From Candidatus Dormiibacterota bacterium (GTDB taxonomy: Bacteria > Chloroflexota > Dormibacteria > CF-121), in the NCBI GenBank assembly GCA_035544955.1, contig DASZZN010000031.1, positions 1-37,843 of the forward strand: a DNA stretch of 37,843 nucleotides, given 5' to 3'. Shown here piece after piece: positions 9,540 through 17,401 of the stretch (its first letter is position 1; each line of letters begins with the position of its first letter). The notes beneath the pieces were generated by a model. The model saw only the letters and a list, made by a program, of their open reading frames with translations, had not been told where the DNA came from and made no database searches. The position numbers were made by a program, and so were the translations under genes.

Positions 9540-10085
9540 TCAGTACTCCGTGTGCACCACGCTGATCGTGGTGATGGTGATTCGCGGCAGGAAGCTGCTG
9601 ATCAGCGGCATCATCGGCAGGTAGGTGTACTTAACCTGGACCGCCACGTCCTGCACCGTCGGCGACACCGCGCGGGCGACGCCATCGCAGTGCTGATCTG
9701 CCGGAGAGGCGGTCGCCACGGCCGGCCAGATGTAGATCTTGCCCACGCCTGCGGGCGGATTCTGATCCGCGTTGGGGCTTGACGAGCTGTTCGGATCCGC
9801 GTTGCCGACGATCGAGTTTTCGTCAGGCCGGAGCAGGAATCCCTGCGCGCTCGACATGGCCGTCCGAATGGCGGCGCAATCGCTGCTGGCCTGGGGCTCC
9901 ATCGAGACGACCCGTGCGGCCTCCCGGGCCGCCCAGGACACGGCGGCATACGTGTAGACGAGCCGCGCGAAGTCGATGCAGAGGAACAGCATGATGATCA
10001 CGACCGGGGCGAGCAGGGCGAACTCGACCATCGATTGGGCACTGTTTCGCCGGCGAACACGTCCACGGCGCATCAGGGAGCGCAC
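9540..10085 (-). CDS. TadE-like pseudopilin (leftward cluster, first gene)
   Basis: The product has a basic N-terminus, then NSAQSMVEFALLAPVVIIM, the typical TadE anchor, and ends with beta-rich sequence including VQVKYTYLPMMPLI. I place the start at the GTG 10083-10085 (181 residues). The TAnnnT box TACGTT lies 7 nt upstream of it, the spacing seen at other probably leaderless genes here. An ATG four codons downstream (10073) and a TTG at 10127 are alternatives. It heads a three-gene cluster with TadG and TadE. Confidence 0.8.
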   Translation of the reverse strand: MRSLMRRGRVRRRNSAQSMVEFALLAPVVIIMLFLCIDFARLVYTYAAVSWAAREAARVVSMEPQASSDCAAIRTAMSSAQGFLLRPDENSIVGNADPNSSSSPNADQNPPAGVGKIYIWPAVATASPADQHCDGVARAVSPTVQDVAVQVKYTYLPMMPLISSFLPRITITTISVVHTEY

Positions 10086-10201
10086 GGTTGCTAACGTAAA
10101 TCCCAACCGATACAGCAAAGGTTGCAAAGTGCGGTCCAGCCGAGGTCTGCAATTTCGTCGACAAGCTGTTACCCCCTCGTGAAACGCCCTCCCCGGCGGC
10201 C

Positions 10202-10240
10202 CTCAAACAAAAGGAGAGGCCGCATCAAGCGGCCCCTCTT
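10202..10240 (-). terminator. Rho-independent terminator after the small secreted-protein gene
   Basis: On the minus strand a GC-rich hairpin (GGGGCCGC, loop TTGAT, GCGGCCTC, one mismatch, extended by A-T pairs) is followed by TTTTGTTTG. It lies just downstream of the stop of the gene at 10251-10607. It separates that gene from the leftward Tad cluster. Confidence 0.75.
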
Positions 10241-10250
10241 CGATCAGACG

Positions 10251-10607
10251 TTAGTTCTCGCTATTACCGCCGGCCGTATCGTTCGCGTTGGTCTTCGATT
10301 CGTTGACACCGGCCTGCTCATTCTGGTCGTTGCAGGCGGCGGCGTCCTCGTGCTGGTGGTCGCCGGTATTGTCGCCCTGCTCGCCACACTGAGCGGTCGT
10401 TGCGGCCGGCTTGGTCGCCGGCTTCGTGGCGGGCGTGGTCGCCGGCTTTGCCGCCGGCAGCGTCGTCTTCTCGTCCTTTTGCGCCTGGGTCTGCAGCTGG
10501 CCATTTTGTCTCTGCTGACCATTCCCCGAATCGGGCTTGGCGCTGGCGGCAACGCCGCTCAGTAGCAGAAAGCTGCCGGCGATCATTGCGATAAGAATCC
10601 TGCGCAT
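10251..10607 (-). CDS. small secreted low-complexity protein
   Basis: The 118-residue product starts with a clear signal peptide: MRRILIAMIAGSFLLLSG, with likely cleavage after VAASA near residue 23. The mature part is low in complexity. It has a Gln/Asn-rich stretch, PATKPATKPA-type repeats at residues ~55-70, and an acidic Asn-rich tail with only two cysteines. No enzymatic motif is visible. The ATG is chosen because AAGGAG lies upstream of it (11-nt gap); a start 14 codons earlier would put extra residues before the signal peptide. It lies between the two Tad clusters and has its own terminator, so an envelope function is possible. Confidence 0.7.
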   Translation of the reverse strand: MRRILIAMIAGSFLLLSGVAASAKPDSGNGQQRQNGQLQTQAQKDEKTTLPAAKPATTPATKPATKPAATTAQCGEQGDNTGDHQHEDAAACNDQNEQAGVNESKTNANDTAGGNSEN

Positions 10608-10906
10608 AAAATCGATCACTCCTTGGGCAAGGCGAGCGGCCATGTCCACTATCTACAACGCCCCCATGGTGATGAACTATTCGTGGCCGAGGTGGGTCCG
10701 CCGTGCCGGTGTGACGATCTTGTGGCGTAGCCGTCACGACGCCCACGCGATCGCTAAAAGTGCGCTAACAATCACTGAAAGATGAGAAGCGGGTGGCGGC
10801 GATCGGCGACAGACCACGGGCACGAGTGTGTGACGACATAGCGAATTTGGTGGAAGCAAGCACCATTGTAAGTTACGGCTGACAGGGTGAGATCGCCGCG
10901 ATCCGT
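10608..10906. other. intergenic control region between divergent genes
   Basis: About 300 nt without a credible gene separate the leftward secreted-protein gene from the rightward TadE gene. GTGTGACGA occurs twice in direct orientation (10709-10717 and 10828-10836). The reverse-complement core CGTCAC follows the first copy at 10733-10738. I cannot fix promoters here with confidence. Confidence 0.4.
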
Positions 10907-11452
10907 ATGACAAAGTCATTTCTGACCCGCCGTCGCGGGCAATCTCTAGTGGAGCTTGCCCTGGCTTTGCCCGTGGTCCTGATTCTTGGGCTGCTGACGG
11001 CCGACGTCGGGCGCGCGTACTTTTACCGGGAAGGGGTGGCCGATGCGACCCGTCAGGCGCTTCGCAGCGCCGTGCTGCAGCCCCAACAGGCGACCGGAGA
11101 TACGGCATGCGCGGGCGGCGGCAGCACCGCATCGCTGAGCACGACCTTGCCGCCACTGGCTGGCGACACGCTAGCGACGATCGGCAACCAGGCCGCGCTC
11201 GAAAGCACGTTTACCGGCACGCCGGCCGGCTCCTCGATCAACGGGGCCACCATGACGGTCACCTGGCATTGTGCCGCCAACAAGGCCATCACCCGCGCGA
11301 CCGCGACCTCCACCGACCCCGGCAACACGGGATCCGACGCGATCGAGGTCCAGATCGTCTATTCCATGCCACTCATCACCCCATTCCTCGCCAACTTTGT
11401 CAGCTCGCCGATCACGATCAAAGCGGACGTCCAGGCGCGGGTGCAGTACTGA
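10907..11452 (+). CDS. TadE-like pseudopilin (rightward cluster, first gene)
   Basis: The 181-residue protein begins MTKSFLTRRRGQSLVELAL, the basic-GQ-x-x-VE hallmark of TadE-like pseudopilins, followed by one hydrophobic segment (residues ~14-33). The remainder is a Thr/Ala-rich extracytoplasmic domain ending in VQIVYSMPLITPFLANF, a C-terminal pattern shared with the leftward TadE proteins. The stop lies one base before the next TadE start (TGA-G-ATG), so the two are surely co-translated. Shine-Dalgarno pairing upstream is weak. Confidence 0.85.
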   Translation: MTKSFLTRRRGQSLVELALALPVVLILGLLTADVGRAYFYREGVADATRQALRSAVLQPQQATGDTACAGGGSTASLSTTLPPLAGDTLATIGNQAALESTFTGTPAGSSINGATMTVTWHCAANKAITRATATSTDPGNTGSDAIEVQIVYSMPLITPFLANFVSSPITIKADVQARVQY

Positions 11453-11453
11453 G

Positions 11454-12080
11454 ATGCGGCCTCAGCACTCGCGCGGTCAGTCGCTCGTGGAGTTCGCGCT
11501 CGTGGTGCCCGTGTTGTTCTTGGTCCTCATCGGCATGATCGACTTCATGCGCCTGGTACAGGCTGATAGCACGGTTGCCGATGCTGCCCGACAGGGAGCC
11601 CGACAGGGAGTGGCCAATGGCAGCGCCGCGGACAATCCGTGGGGGGCGTCCAACGGCCAACCGTGCCAGGGCACGAGCTTCACCTCGGGCGCGACCGGGA
11701 GCGGATGCCTGACCGACGCCCGCATCCTGGAGACGGTTACCCATGTCGTGCAGCCGCTGGGCGGCACCGTCACGCTGTTCTCCAACACGCTTGCTGGCGC
11801 GTGCGGCAACCCGGCCGCGGGCAACGTCAATGTGTGCATTGCTCCGGCCGAGACCGGTGCCGCGGGTGCCGACGCCGACTGCGTCGCAGCCAAAACGAGA
11901 CTGACCCACGACCCTCGGGCGGGCGAGCTCGGCTCACGCAAAGCGGAGTGGGGGTTTCCCAAATTCAAGGGTTGCTTCTTGGTGCAGGTAACCGTGAAGT
12001 ACACGTTTAAGCCGTGGACGCCCTTCGGGCCAACGTTGACGCTGATGTCGTCGACGTCGATGCTGGGCGAGGAGTTCTGA
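11454..12080 (+). CDS. TadE-like pseudopilin (rightward cluster, second gene)
   Basis: The real protein starts at the ATG 11454 (MRPQHSRGQSLVEFALVVPV) and has 208 residues. The frame is open further upstream, but that stretch overlaps the preceding gene and is Pro/Ser/Arg-rich nonsense. Residues ~8-30 give the TadE anchor. The rest is a predicted outer domain with several cysteines and the C-terminal block VQVTVKYTFKPWTPFGPTL. It starts 1 nt after the previous gene. About 100 nt without a recognisable feature separate it from the TadG-like gene. Confidence 0.85.
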   Translation: MRPQHSRGQSLVEFALVVPVLFLVLIGMIDFMRLVQADSTVADAARQGARQGVANGSAADNPWGASNGQPCQGTSFTSGATGSGCLTDARILETVTHVVQPLGGTVTLFSNTLAGACGNPAAGNVNVCIAPAETGAAGADADCVAAKTRLTHDPRAGELGSRKAEWGFPKFKGCFLVQVTVKYTFKPWTPFGPTLTLMSSTSMLGEEF

Positions 12081-12182
12081 CGTGCAGGGACCGCTGCAGC
12101 AACAGACTCGTGGCGCCTTCGTTACGCGGCACGCCTGAAAGCCGCCCCGTAACTTGCGAATGCAACCGTGATTCGGAACGAG

Positions 12183-13574
12183 ATGAAAAAGACCCTGCGT
12201 AATGGGCGCCGCGGCCAGATGATCGTGCTCGTAGCCCTGATGGCTATGCTGCTGTTCGGGCTGGCCGCGTTCGCCCTTGACCTGAGCCTTGCGCAGTCCG
12301 ACCGCCGGCTGCTCCAGGCCGACGTCGACTCGGCCGCGCTCGCCGGCTCGGTCGCCTACTCGACGAGCACCCACGCGGCGCACTGGGTCGCGCTGCAGTA
12401 CCTTCAGAAACCGCTCGGCTTCACGCTGCCGCTGGGCTCCTGCACGAGCAACTCGGCGTGCCCACCCGGTACCTACACCACGGGTGCCTACACCATCAGC
12501 ATTGCCGACCCGGCCGCGAAAGAGATGGATCTCTCGATCCAGCACACCGAACCCGGTCTCTTTGCCGGCGTCATCGGCCAGACCGTGACGACCGGCAACA
12601 GCGTCCGGACGACGGCGCCCGGACCGACCATAATCCCTGCTAGCTACGGGGCGGTCGCGGTGAGTGGGGAGTTGGGCAACAACGGTGGCGGCGGGACGGT
12701 CCGCGAGTTTGGTGCCAGCGTCTACGCGTTCTCAGACTACGGCGGAAATAACGGACCCCACGCGTTCCTCACGCACGCAACTCAGGTCGATTCCACCGGG
12801 ACGCAGTGCAGCCCCACCGTTACGAACTATCTCGACCATGGTGGTGTAACCAACGGTGAAACCTGGGTCTGGACCGGCCCTCCGGCCGGCGGCGTCGGCA
12901 TTGAACGCTGGTCCCAGCCGGCCCCGACGCCGTTCGACAACTACTCGCCGACTGTCCCGGCTGGTGCGCCGACGTTCATCAGTGCCGGATTCCCGGCGAG
13001 TGCCCAGGATGGCAGTGGCAACTGGAAGCCCGGTATCTACAACGGCGTCTTCCCATCCGCGCCTGGCAAGCTGAACCCGGGCGTCTACAAGCTGATCAAC
13101 AACGCAGGAGCGATGAGCTTCGGCGCACTTACCCAGGTCACGTATACGGCTTCTGGCACCGAGGACGCTGCTGGCGCGATCGCGATTGTGCTGGACTCGT
13201 CGGACACCGGGGCGATAGACATCAGCTCGGTCACGCTCAACGGCATCGATGACCTGCACCCGCAAAGCTATGTCGGCCCGCGCGATCCGCAAGGGACGCA
13301 CAACTTCGTGTTCTTTGGTGGAAACGGGGCGTCAGCGTACACCGGTTCGGTCGACTTCGGCCCCGGTACGAGCTTTGACATCAGCGGCATCTTTTACATG
13401 CCGAAGTACACCATCACGGGCCATGGGAACCCGGTCATGCACTTCAACGGCCAAATGACCGTCGCAAGCTATCACATCAGCGGCGGTGGCGGTTCACAGC
13501 AAGTCGTCAGCTGGGTCTGTGGAATCGACGTCGTTCTCGGCAACCCGGCCATCCAGGGCGGCATCAACCGCTAA
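12183..13574 (+). CDS. TadG-like pilus-associated protein (rightward cluster, third gene)
   Basis: The N-terminus is a Tad/TadG-like domain (RRGQMIVLVALMAMLLFGLA, then ALDLSLAQSDRRLLQADVDSAALAG), giving one membrane anchor and a short helical stem. The rest of the 463-residue protein is Gly/Thr-rich and beta-like. It has PGIYNGVFP and GIFYMPKYTIT segments and a C-terminal block with FNGQMTVASYHISG. Those segments resemble parts of the 848-residue leftward protein, which suggests common descent. The start is taken as the ATG at 12183; the GTG at 12168 is an alternative. No classic TadG von Willebrand domain is visible. Confidence 0.82.
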   Translation: MKKTLRNGRRGQMIVLVALMAMLLFGLAAFALDLSLAQSDRRLLQADVDSAALAGSVAYSTSTHAAHWVALQYLQKPLGFTLPLGSCTSNSACPPGTYTTGAYTISIADPAAKEMDLSIQHTEPGLFAGVIGQTVTTGNSVRTTAPGPTIIPASYGAVAVSGELGNNGGGGTVREFGASVYAFSDYGGNNGPHAFLTHATQVDSTGTQCSPTVTNYLDHGGVTNGETWVWTGPPAGGVGIERWSQPAPTPFDNYSPTVPAGAPTFISAGFPASAQDGSGNWKPGIYNGVFPSAPGKLNPGVYKLINNAGAMSFGALTQVTYTASGTEDAAGAIAIVLDSSDTGAIDISSVTLNGIDDLHPQSYVGPRDPQGTHNFVFFGGNGASAYTGSVDFGPGTSFDISGIFYMPKYTITGHGNPVMHFNGQMTVASYHISGGGGSQQVVSWVCGIDVVLGNPAIQGGINR

Positions 13575-13642
13575 TCCGCCGCGGCCTTTTGGATGTCCGA
13601 TTTCCGCTAGCCTGAGACGTTCGCAGGCCTCATGATGGTGCC

Positions 13643-15145
13643 ATGAGCGCCGGACCCCTCGACTTCGAACGCTGCTACCGCGCCGTCGAGAGTCGCGACG
13701 CGCGCTTCGACGGCTGGTTCATCACCGCCGTCAAGACAACCGGCATCTACTGCCGCCCCAGTTGTCCGACACCGGTCCGGCCGAAGCGCGAGAACGTCCA
13801 GTTCTATCCGACCGCGGCCGCCGCGCAGCTTGCCGGGTTTCGCGCCTGTAAGCGCTGCCGCCCGGACGCGTCCCCCGGTTCTCCGGAATGGAACGTGCGC
13901 GGTGATCTCGTCGGGCGCGCGATGAGCCTGATCGCGGACGGCACCATCGATCGCGACGGTGTCACCGGGCTCGCGCGGCGGCTCTCCGTCAGCGAGCGCC
14001 ATCTCCATCGCCTGCTGCTGAGTGAGCTCGGCGCCGGGCCGCTCGCGATCGCCCGCGCCCAACGCGCGCAGACCGCGCGTGTGCTGATCGAGACGACCGA
14101 CCTGCCGTTCACGGATGTCGCGTTCGCGGCCGGCTTCGAGAGCATCCGTCAATTCAATGACACGGTTCGCGAGGTGTTCGCGCTCACGCCCACCGAACTG
14201 CGCACCACAGGACGGCGCCGTGGCGACATCGCCGACGGCGCGCTCACACTCCGGCTCCCCTACCGGCCGCCGCTCGACTGGTCCACGCTATCCGCCTGGC
14301 TCCGTGTCCGCGCGCTGCCCGGCGTCGCGGAGATGAACGGCCGCGTCTACCGGCGCACACTGCGCCTGCCGCGCGGCGCCGGCGTGGTCGCGCTCGAACC
14401 GATCGACACCCACATCCGGTGCACGCTCCGTCTGGAGTCGATGGCGGATCTGACGAGCGCGGTACGACAGTGCCGCCGCCTGCTCGACCTCGACGCCGAC
14501 CCGCTGAGCGTCGTCGAGGTCTTGTCGCAAGACCGCCGCCTATCGCGAATCGTTAAGAAGCGCCCCGGGTTGCGCGCACCCGGAGCGGTCGACGGGACGG
14601 AGCTCGCGATCCAGGCGATTCTCGGCCAGCAGGTCTCAATCGCCGCGGCGCGCACGCTCGCGTCGCGCCTGGTGACTGCGAATGGCGACGTGATCAAGAT
14701 CGCCGACCCGACACTCACCCATCTGTTCCCCCAAGCCGGCGCGATCGCCGAGGCGGACCTGTCAAGGCTCGGCGTGCCGGCAACGCGTCGAGCCACGCTC
14801 TACGCGCTCTCCCGCGCCGTCGCGAGCGGCGCGCTCGCGCTTGATCCAGGCGCCGACCGGACTGAGACCTACCAGCAGCTGATGCGGTTGCCCGGGATCG
14901 GGGAATGGACGGCGGGCTACATCGTGATGCGCGCACTCGGCGACCCCGATACCTTCTTACCGAGCGACCTCGGCATTAAGAAGGCCGGCGCCCGCCTCGG
15001 CCTCGGCAGTAACTCGCGTGCCATGTCCGAACACGCCGCCGCCTGGCGGCCCTGGCGCAGCTACGCGACCCACCAACTGTGGGCCACACTCAGCGACACG
15101 CCGAATGAGCCAGCCCCGGCGTGGAAAGGCTGGCGTGAAGATTAA
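13643..15145 (+). CDS. Ada-type methyl sensor/activator fused to AlkA 3-methyladenine glycosylase
   Basis: This 500-residue fusion links sensing and repair of DNA alkylation. Residues ~7-80 are the Ada zinc domain with Cys37, Cys41, Cys69 and Cys72. Cys37 sits at the place of the E. coli Cys38 that accepts a methyl from phosphotriesters. Residues ~85-185 form the AraC-type helix-turn-helix region. Residues ~200-310 resemble the AlkA N-terminal domain. Residues ~320-490 are the HhH-GPD glycosylase with LPGIGEWTAGYI and the likely catalytic Asp442 in SDLGIKKA. The Ada methyltransferase domain is absent but is encoded by the next gene, 9 nt downstream. A TAGCCT box at 13608-13613 may be the -10. 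Confidence 0.93.
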   Translation: MSAGPLDFERCYRAVESRDARFDGWFITAVKTTGIYCRPSCPTPVRPKRENVQFYPTAAAAQLAGFRACKRCRPDASPGSPEWNVRGDLVGRAMSLIADGTIDRDGVTGLARRLSVSERHLHRLLLSELGAGPLAIARAQRAQTARVLIETTDLPFTDVAFAAGFESIRQFNDTVREVFALTPTELRTTGRRRGDIADGALTLRLPYRPPLDWSTLSAWLRVRALPGVAEMNGRVYRRTLRLPRGAGVVALEPIDTHIRCTLRLESMADLTSAVRQCRRLLDLDADPLSVVEVLSQDRRLSRIVKKRPGLRAPGAVDGTELAIQAILGQQVSIAAARTLASRLVTANGDVIKIADPTLTHLFPQAGAIAEADLSRLGVPATRRATLYALSRAVASGALALDPGADRTETYQQLMRLPGIGEWTAGYIVMRALGDPDTFLPSDLGIKKAGARLGLGSNSRAMSEHAAAWRPWRSYATHQLWATLSDTPNEPAPAWKGWRED

Positions 15146-15154
15146 GGAGGCCTC

Positions 15155-15733
15155 ATGATGCAAACCAAAGCTAGGTTGCACAGCACGACCCACCCCACAC
15201 CCATCGGTGTGCTCACGCTCGTCGCGTCGGATGATGGGCTCAGAACGATCCTCTGGCCCAGGCTGTCACCCGCGCGCGCGGGCATTCATCCGATACCGCG
15301 CCGCAACCCGGATCATCCGATCCTCATGCGAACGGCAGCCCAGCTCGACGAGTACTTCGCCGGATCGCGCACGACGTTCGACATCCCACTCGACCTGCAG
15401 GGCACGCGCTTCCAGCTCGCAGCCTGGCGGTCGTTGGCTCGGATCCCGTTCGGCGCCACGACCAGCTATGGCCGGCAGGCGGCGGCACTCGGCATTCCGA
15501 AGGCCGCGCGCGCCCTCGGCGCCGCCAACGGCGCGAATCCGGTCTGCATCGTCCTCCCGTGCCATCGCGTCATCGGAGCCGACGGATCGCTGACCGGATT
15601 CGGGGGCGGGCTGCCCACCAAGCAATGGCTCCTCGACCATGAAGCAAGCGTCCTCGCATCTAGTATCGTTTCGACGCCCGAATGGCCACATCAGCAACCC
15701 CTGCAGACGCGCTTATCCATGCCCGTGGCCTGA
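15155..15733 (+). CDS. ogt: methylated-DNA--protein-cysteine methyltransferase
   Basis: The 192-residue protein transfers the methyl group of O6-methylguanine to its own cysteine. The active-site motif PCHR is at residues 135-138 (Cys136), inside IVLPCHRVIGADG. It is preceded by the helix-turn-helix region with IPFGATTSYGRQA and AANGANP. GGAGG directly follows the upstream stop and serves ATG 15155 or, with better spacing, ATG 15158. The C-terminus runs ~25 residues past the usual end, and this tail lies largely in the 52-nt overlap with the ABC gene at 15682. It forms one repair unit with the Ada-AlkA fusion. Confidence 0.93.
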   Translation: MMQTKARLHSTTHPTPIGVLTLVASDDGLRTILWPRLSPARAGIHPIPRRNPDHPILMRTAAQLDEYFAGSRTTFDIPLDLQGTRFQLAAWRSLARIPFGATTSYGRQAAALGIPKAARALGAANGANPVCIVLPCHRVIGADGSLTGFGGGLPTKQWLLDHEASVLASSIVSTPEWPHQQPLQTRLSMPVA

Positions 15734-16623
15734 CAAAGCGCTTCGCGAATCTCGTTGCCGTTGACGCGATCGACTTTGACGTCGAGCGCGGCGAGGCGTT
15801 CGGCTTCCTCGGCCCGAACGGCGCCGGTAAAACGTCGACCATGCGCATGATCGGGTGCGTCTCGGTCGCATCGGGAGGCACCTTGCGTGTGCTCGGCATG
15901 GACCCGGTCGCGGACGGCCCGCGAATTCGCGCGCGGCTGGGCGTGGTGCCACAGTCGGACACGCTGGACGTCGAACTCCACGTCGACGAGAACCTGCTGA
16001 CCTACGCCCGCTACTTCGGTATTGCACGCGATGTCGCGAGGCGCCGTGCAGAGCAGCTCCTCGATTTCGTCCAGCTCAAAGACCGTGCGAGAGATCACGT
16101 CGAGTTTCTCTCCGGTGGCATGAAGCGCCGGCTCACGATTGCGCGCGCGCTCGTCAATGAGCCCGAGCTATTGCTGCTCGACGAGCCCACCACCGGCCTC
16201 GACCCGCAGGCGAGGCATCTGGTCTGGGACCGCCTCTACCGCCTCAAGCAGCAGGGCGTCACGATCGTGCTGACCACGCATTACATGGATGAGGCGGAGC
16301 AACTCTGTGATCGCCTGGTCGTCATGGACAAGGCGAAGATCGTCGCCTTCGGATCGCCGCGAAGCCTGATCGACCAGTACTCCACACGCGAAGTGCTCGA
16401 ACTTCGCTTCCCGATCGATACCACCCCGGCGCAGGCCAAGCTCGACGGCCTCGCCGAGCGTATCGAGGTACTGCCCGATCGCGTGCTGCTCTACACCAAC
16501 GACGGCGAAATGGCGGCGACCGCGGTCCATAGCCGCGGCCTGCGGCCGGAGTCTACCCTGGTTCGGCGAAGTACGCTCGAGGACGTCTTCCTTCGACTCA
16601 CCGGCCGGAGCCTGATCGAGTGA
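15682..16623 (+). CDS. ABC-2 type exporter, ATP-binding protein (NodI/DrrA-like)
   Basis: The 313-residue ATPase has Walker A GPNGAGKTS (residues 44-52), signature LSGGMKRR (143-150), Walker B LLLLDEPTTGLD with Asp167, and the switch histidine in LTTHYMDEAEQLCDR. The C-terminal ~80 residues are the domain common in NodI/DrrA-like drug or polysaccharide exporters. It would power the two membrane proteins encoded next. Its ATG lies inside the end of the MGMT gene (52-nt overlap). A TAGTAT box 16 nt upstream may be an internal promoter. Confidence 0.93.
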   Translation: MATSATPADALIHARGLTKRFANLVAVDAIDFDVERGEAFGFLGPNGAGKTSTMRMIGCVSVASGGTLRVLGMDPVADGPRIRARLGVVPQSDTLDVELHVDENLLTYARYFGIARDVARRRAEQLLDFVQLKDRARDHVEFLSGGMKRRLTIARALVNEPELLLLDEPTTGLDPQARHLVWDRLYRLKQQGVTIVLTTHYMDEAEQLCDRLVVMDKAKIVAFGSPRSLIDQYSTREVLELRFPIDTTPAQAKLDGLAERIEVLPDRVLLYTNDGEMAATAVHSRGLRPESTLVRRSTLEDVFLRLTGRSLIE

Positions 16624-16633
16624 TTGGACGGCG

Positions 16634-17401
16634 ATGACCGGCGCGCTACGCGTCCTCGAACATCATCTGCTCGTCTACCGCCGCACCTGGAAAGGATCCC
16701 TGTTCACCTCGTTCGTTTCGCCTGTCTTGTTCCTGACCGCCATGGGCCTGGGCCTTGGCAGCCTGATCTCGCGCGGGCCAGTTCGAACGGTCGACGGCGT
16801 TTCCTACGTGGCGTTTCTCGCGCCGGGCTTGCTGGCGGCCACCGCGATGCAATCCGCCTTTGTCGAAACCACCTATCCGATCATGGCGCGGATGCAGTGG
16901 CTTCGCACCTACGATGGCATGCTGGCGACACCGATCCGCGTCCTCGAGGTCCTGGCTGGCGAATTCGGCTGGCTCGCCGTCCGCCTCGCACTGGGCAGCA
17001 GCGCATTCTTTCTCGTCATGCTCCTCTTCGGCACGGTCCAATCCGGGCTGGGACTGCTGGCTATCGTCGTCGCCGTCCTTACCGGCCTCGCTTTTGGTGC
17101 GCCGATTTTTGCCTTTACGGCGACGCAGCGCACCGATAACAGTTTTGCCCTGATCGGCCGCCTTTTCATCACGCCACTCTTTCTGTTGGGCGGCGTCTTT
17201 TTTCCGATTCATCAGCTGCCGCAATTCGTCCAGGGGATCGCCTGGCTCACACCGCTCGCGCATGGCGTGGCGCTGGCCCGCGGCCTCTCGGTCGGTGTGC
17301 TGGCACCGGCCGCTGGCATCCACCTGCTGGTGCTGCTGGTGTACGCGGCCGCCGGAGTCGTCGCTGCCCGCATCACGTTTCGCCGGCGGCTCGCTCCGTG
17401 A
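16634..17401 (+). CDS. ABC-2 type permease 1
   Basis: The 255-residue protein is an integral membrane subunit with about six hydrophobic segments, for example SFVSPVLFLTAMGLG near residues 25-45. It shows the ABC-2 family pattern, including MQWLRTYDGMLATPI after the second helix and FPIHQLP near the last loop. It starts 10 nt after the ATPase gene and ends in a GTGA overlap with the second permease. Two ABC-2 permeases beside one NodI-like ATPase suggest a heterodimeric channel, as in NodJ/DrrB relatives. The substrate is unknown. Confidence 0.9.
   Translation: MTGALRVLEHHLLVYRRTWKGSLFTSFVSPVLFLTAMGLGLGSLISRGPVRTVDGVSYVAFLAPGLLAATAMQSAFVETTYPIMARMQWLRTYDGMLATPIRVLEVLAGEFGWLAVRLALGSSAFFLVMLLFGTVQSGLGLLAIVVAVLTGLAFGAPIFAFTATQRTDNSFALIGRLFITPLFLLGGVFFPIHQLPQFVQGIAWLTPLAHGVALARGLSVGVLAPAAGIHLLVLLVYAAAGVVAARITFRRRLAP

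Noticed and set aside
11271-11453. N-terminal extension of the second rightward TadE
   Set aside because: It overlaps the previous TadE in another frame and is Pro/Ser/Arg-rich. The TadE anchor fits a start at 11454.
6427-13574. Complete Tad pilus system
   Set aside because: Only pseudopilin-type genes are present. The ATPase, platform, secretin and prepilin peptidase are missing from the window.
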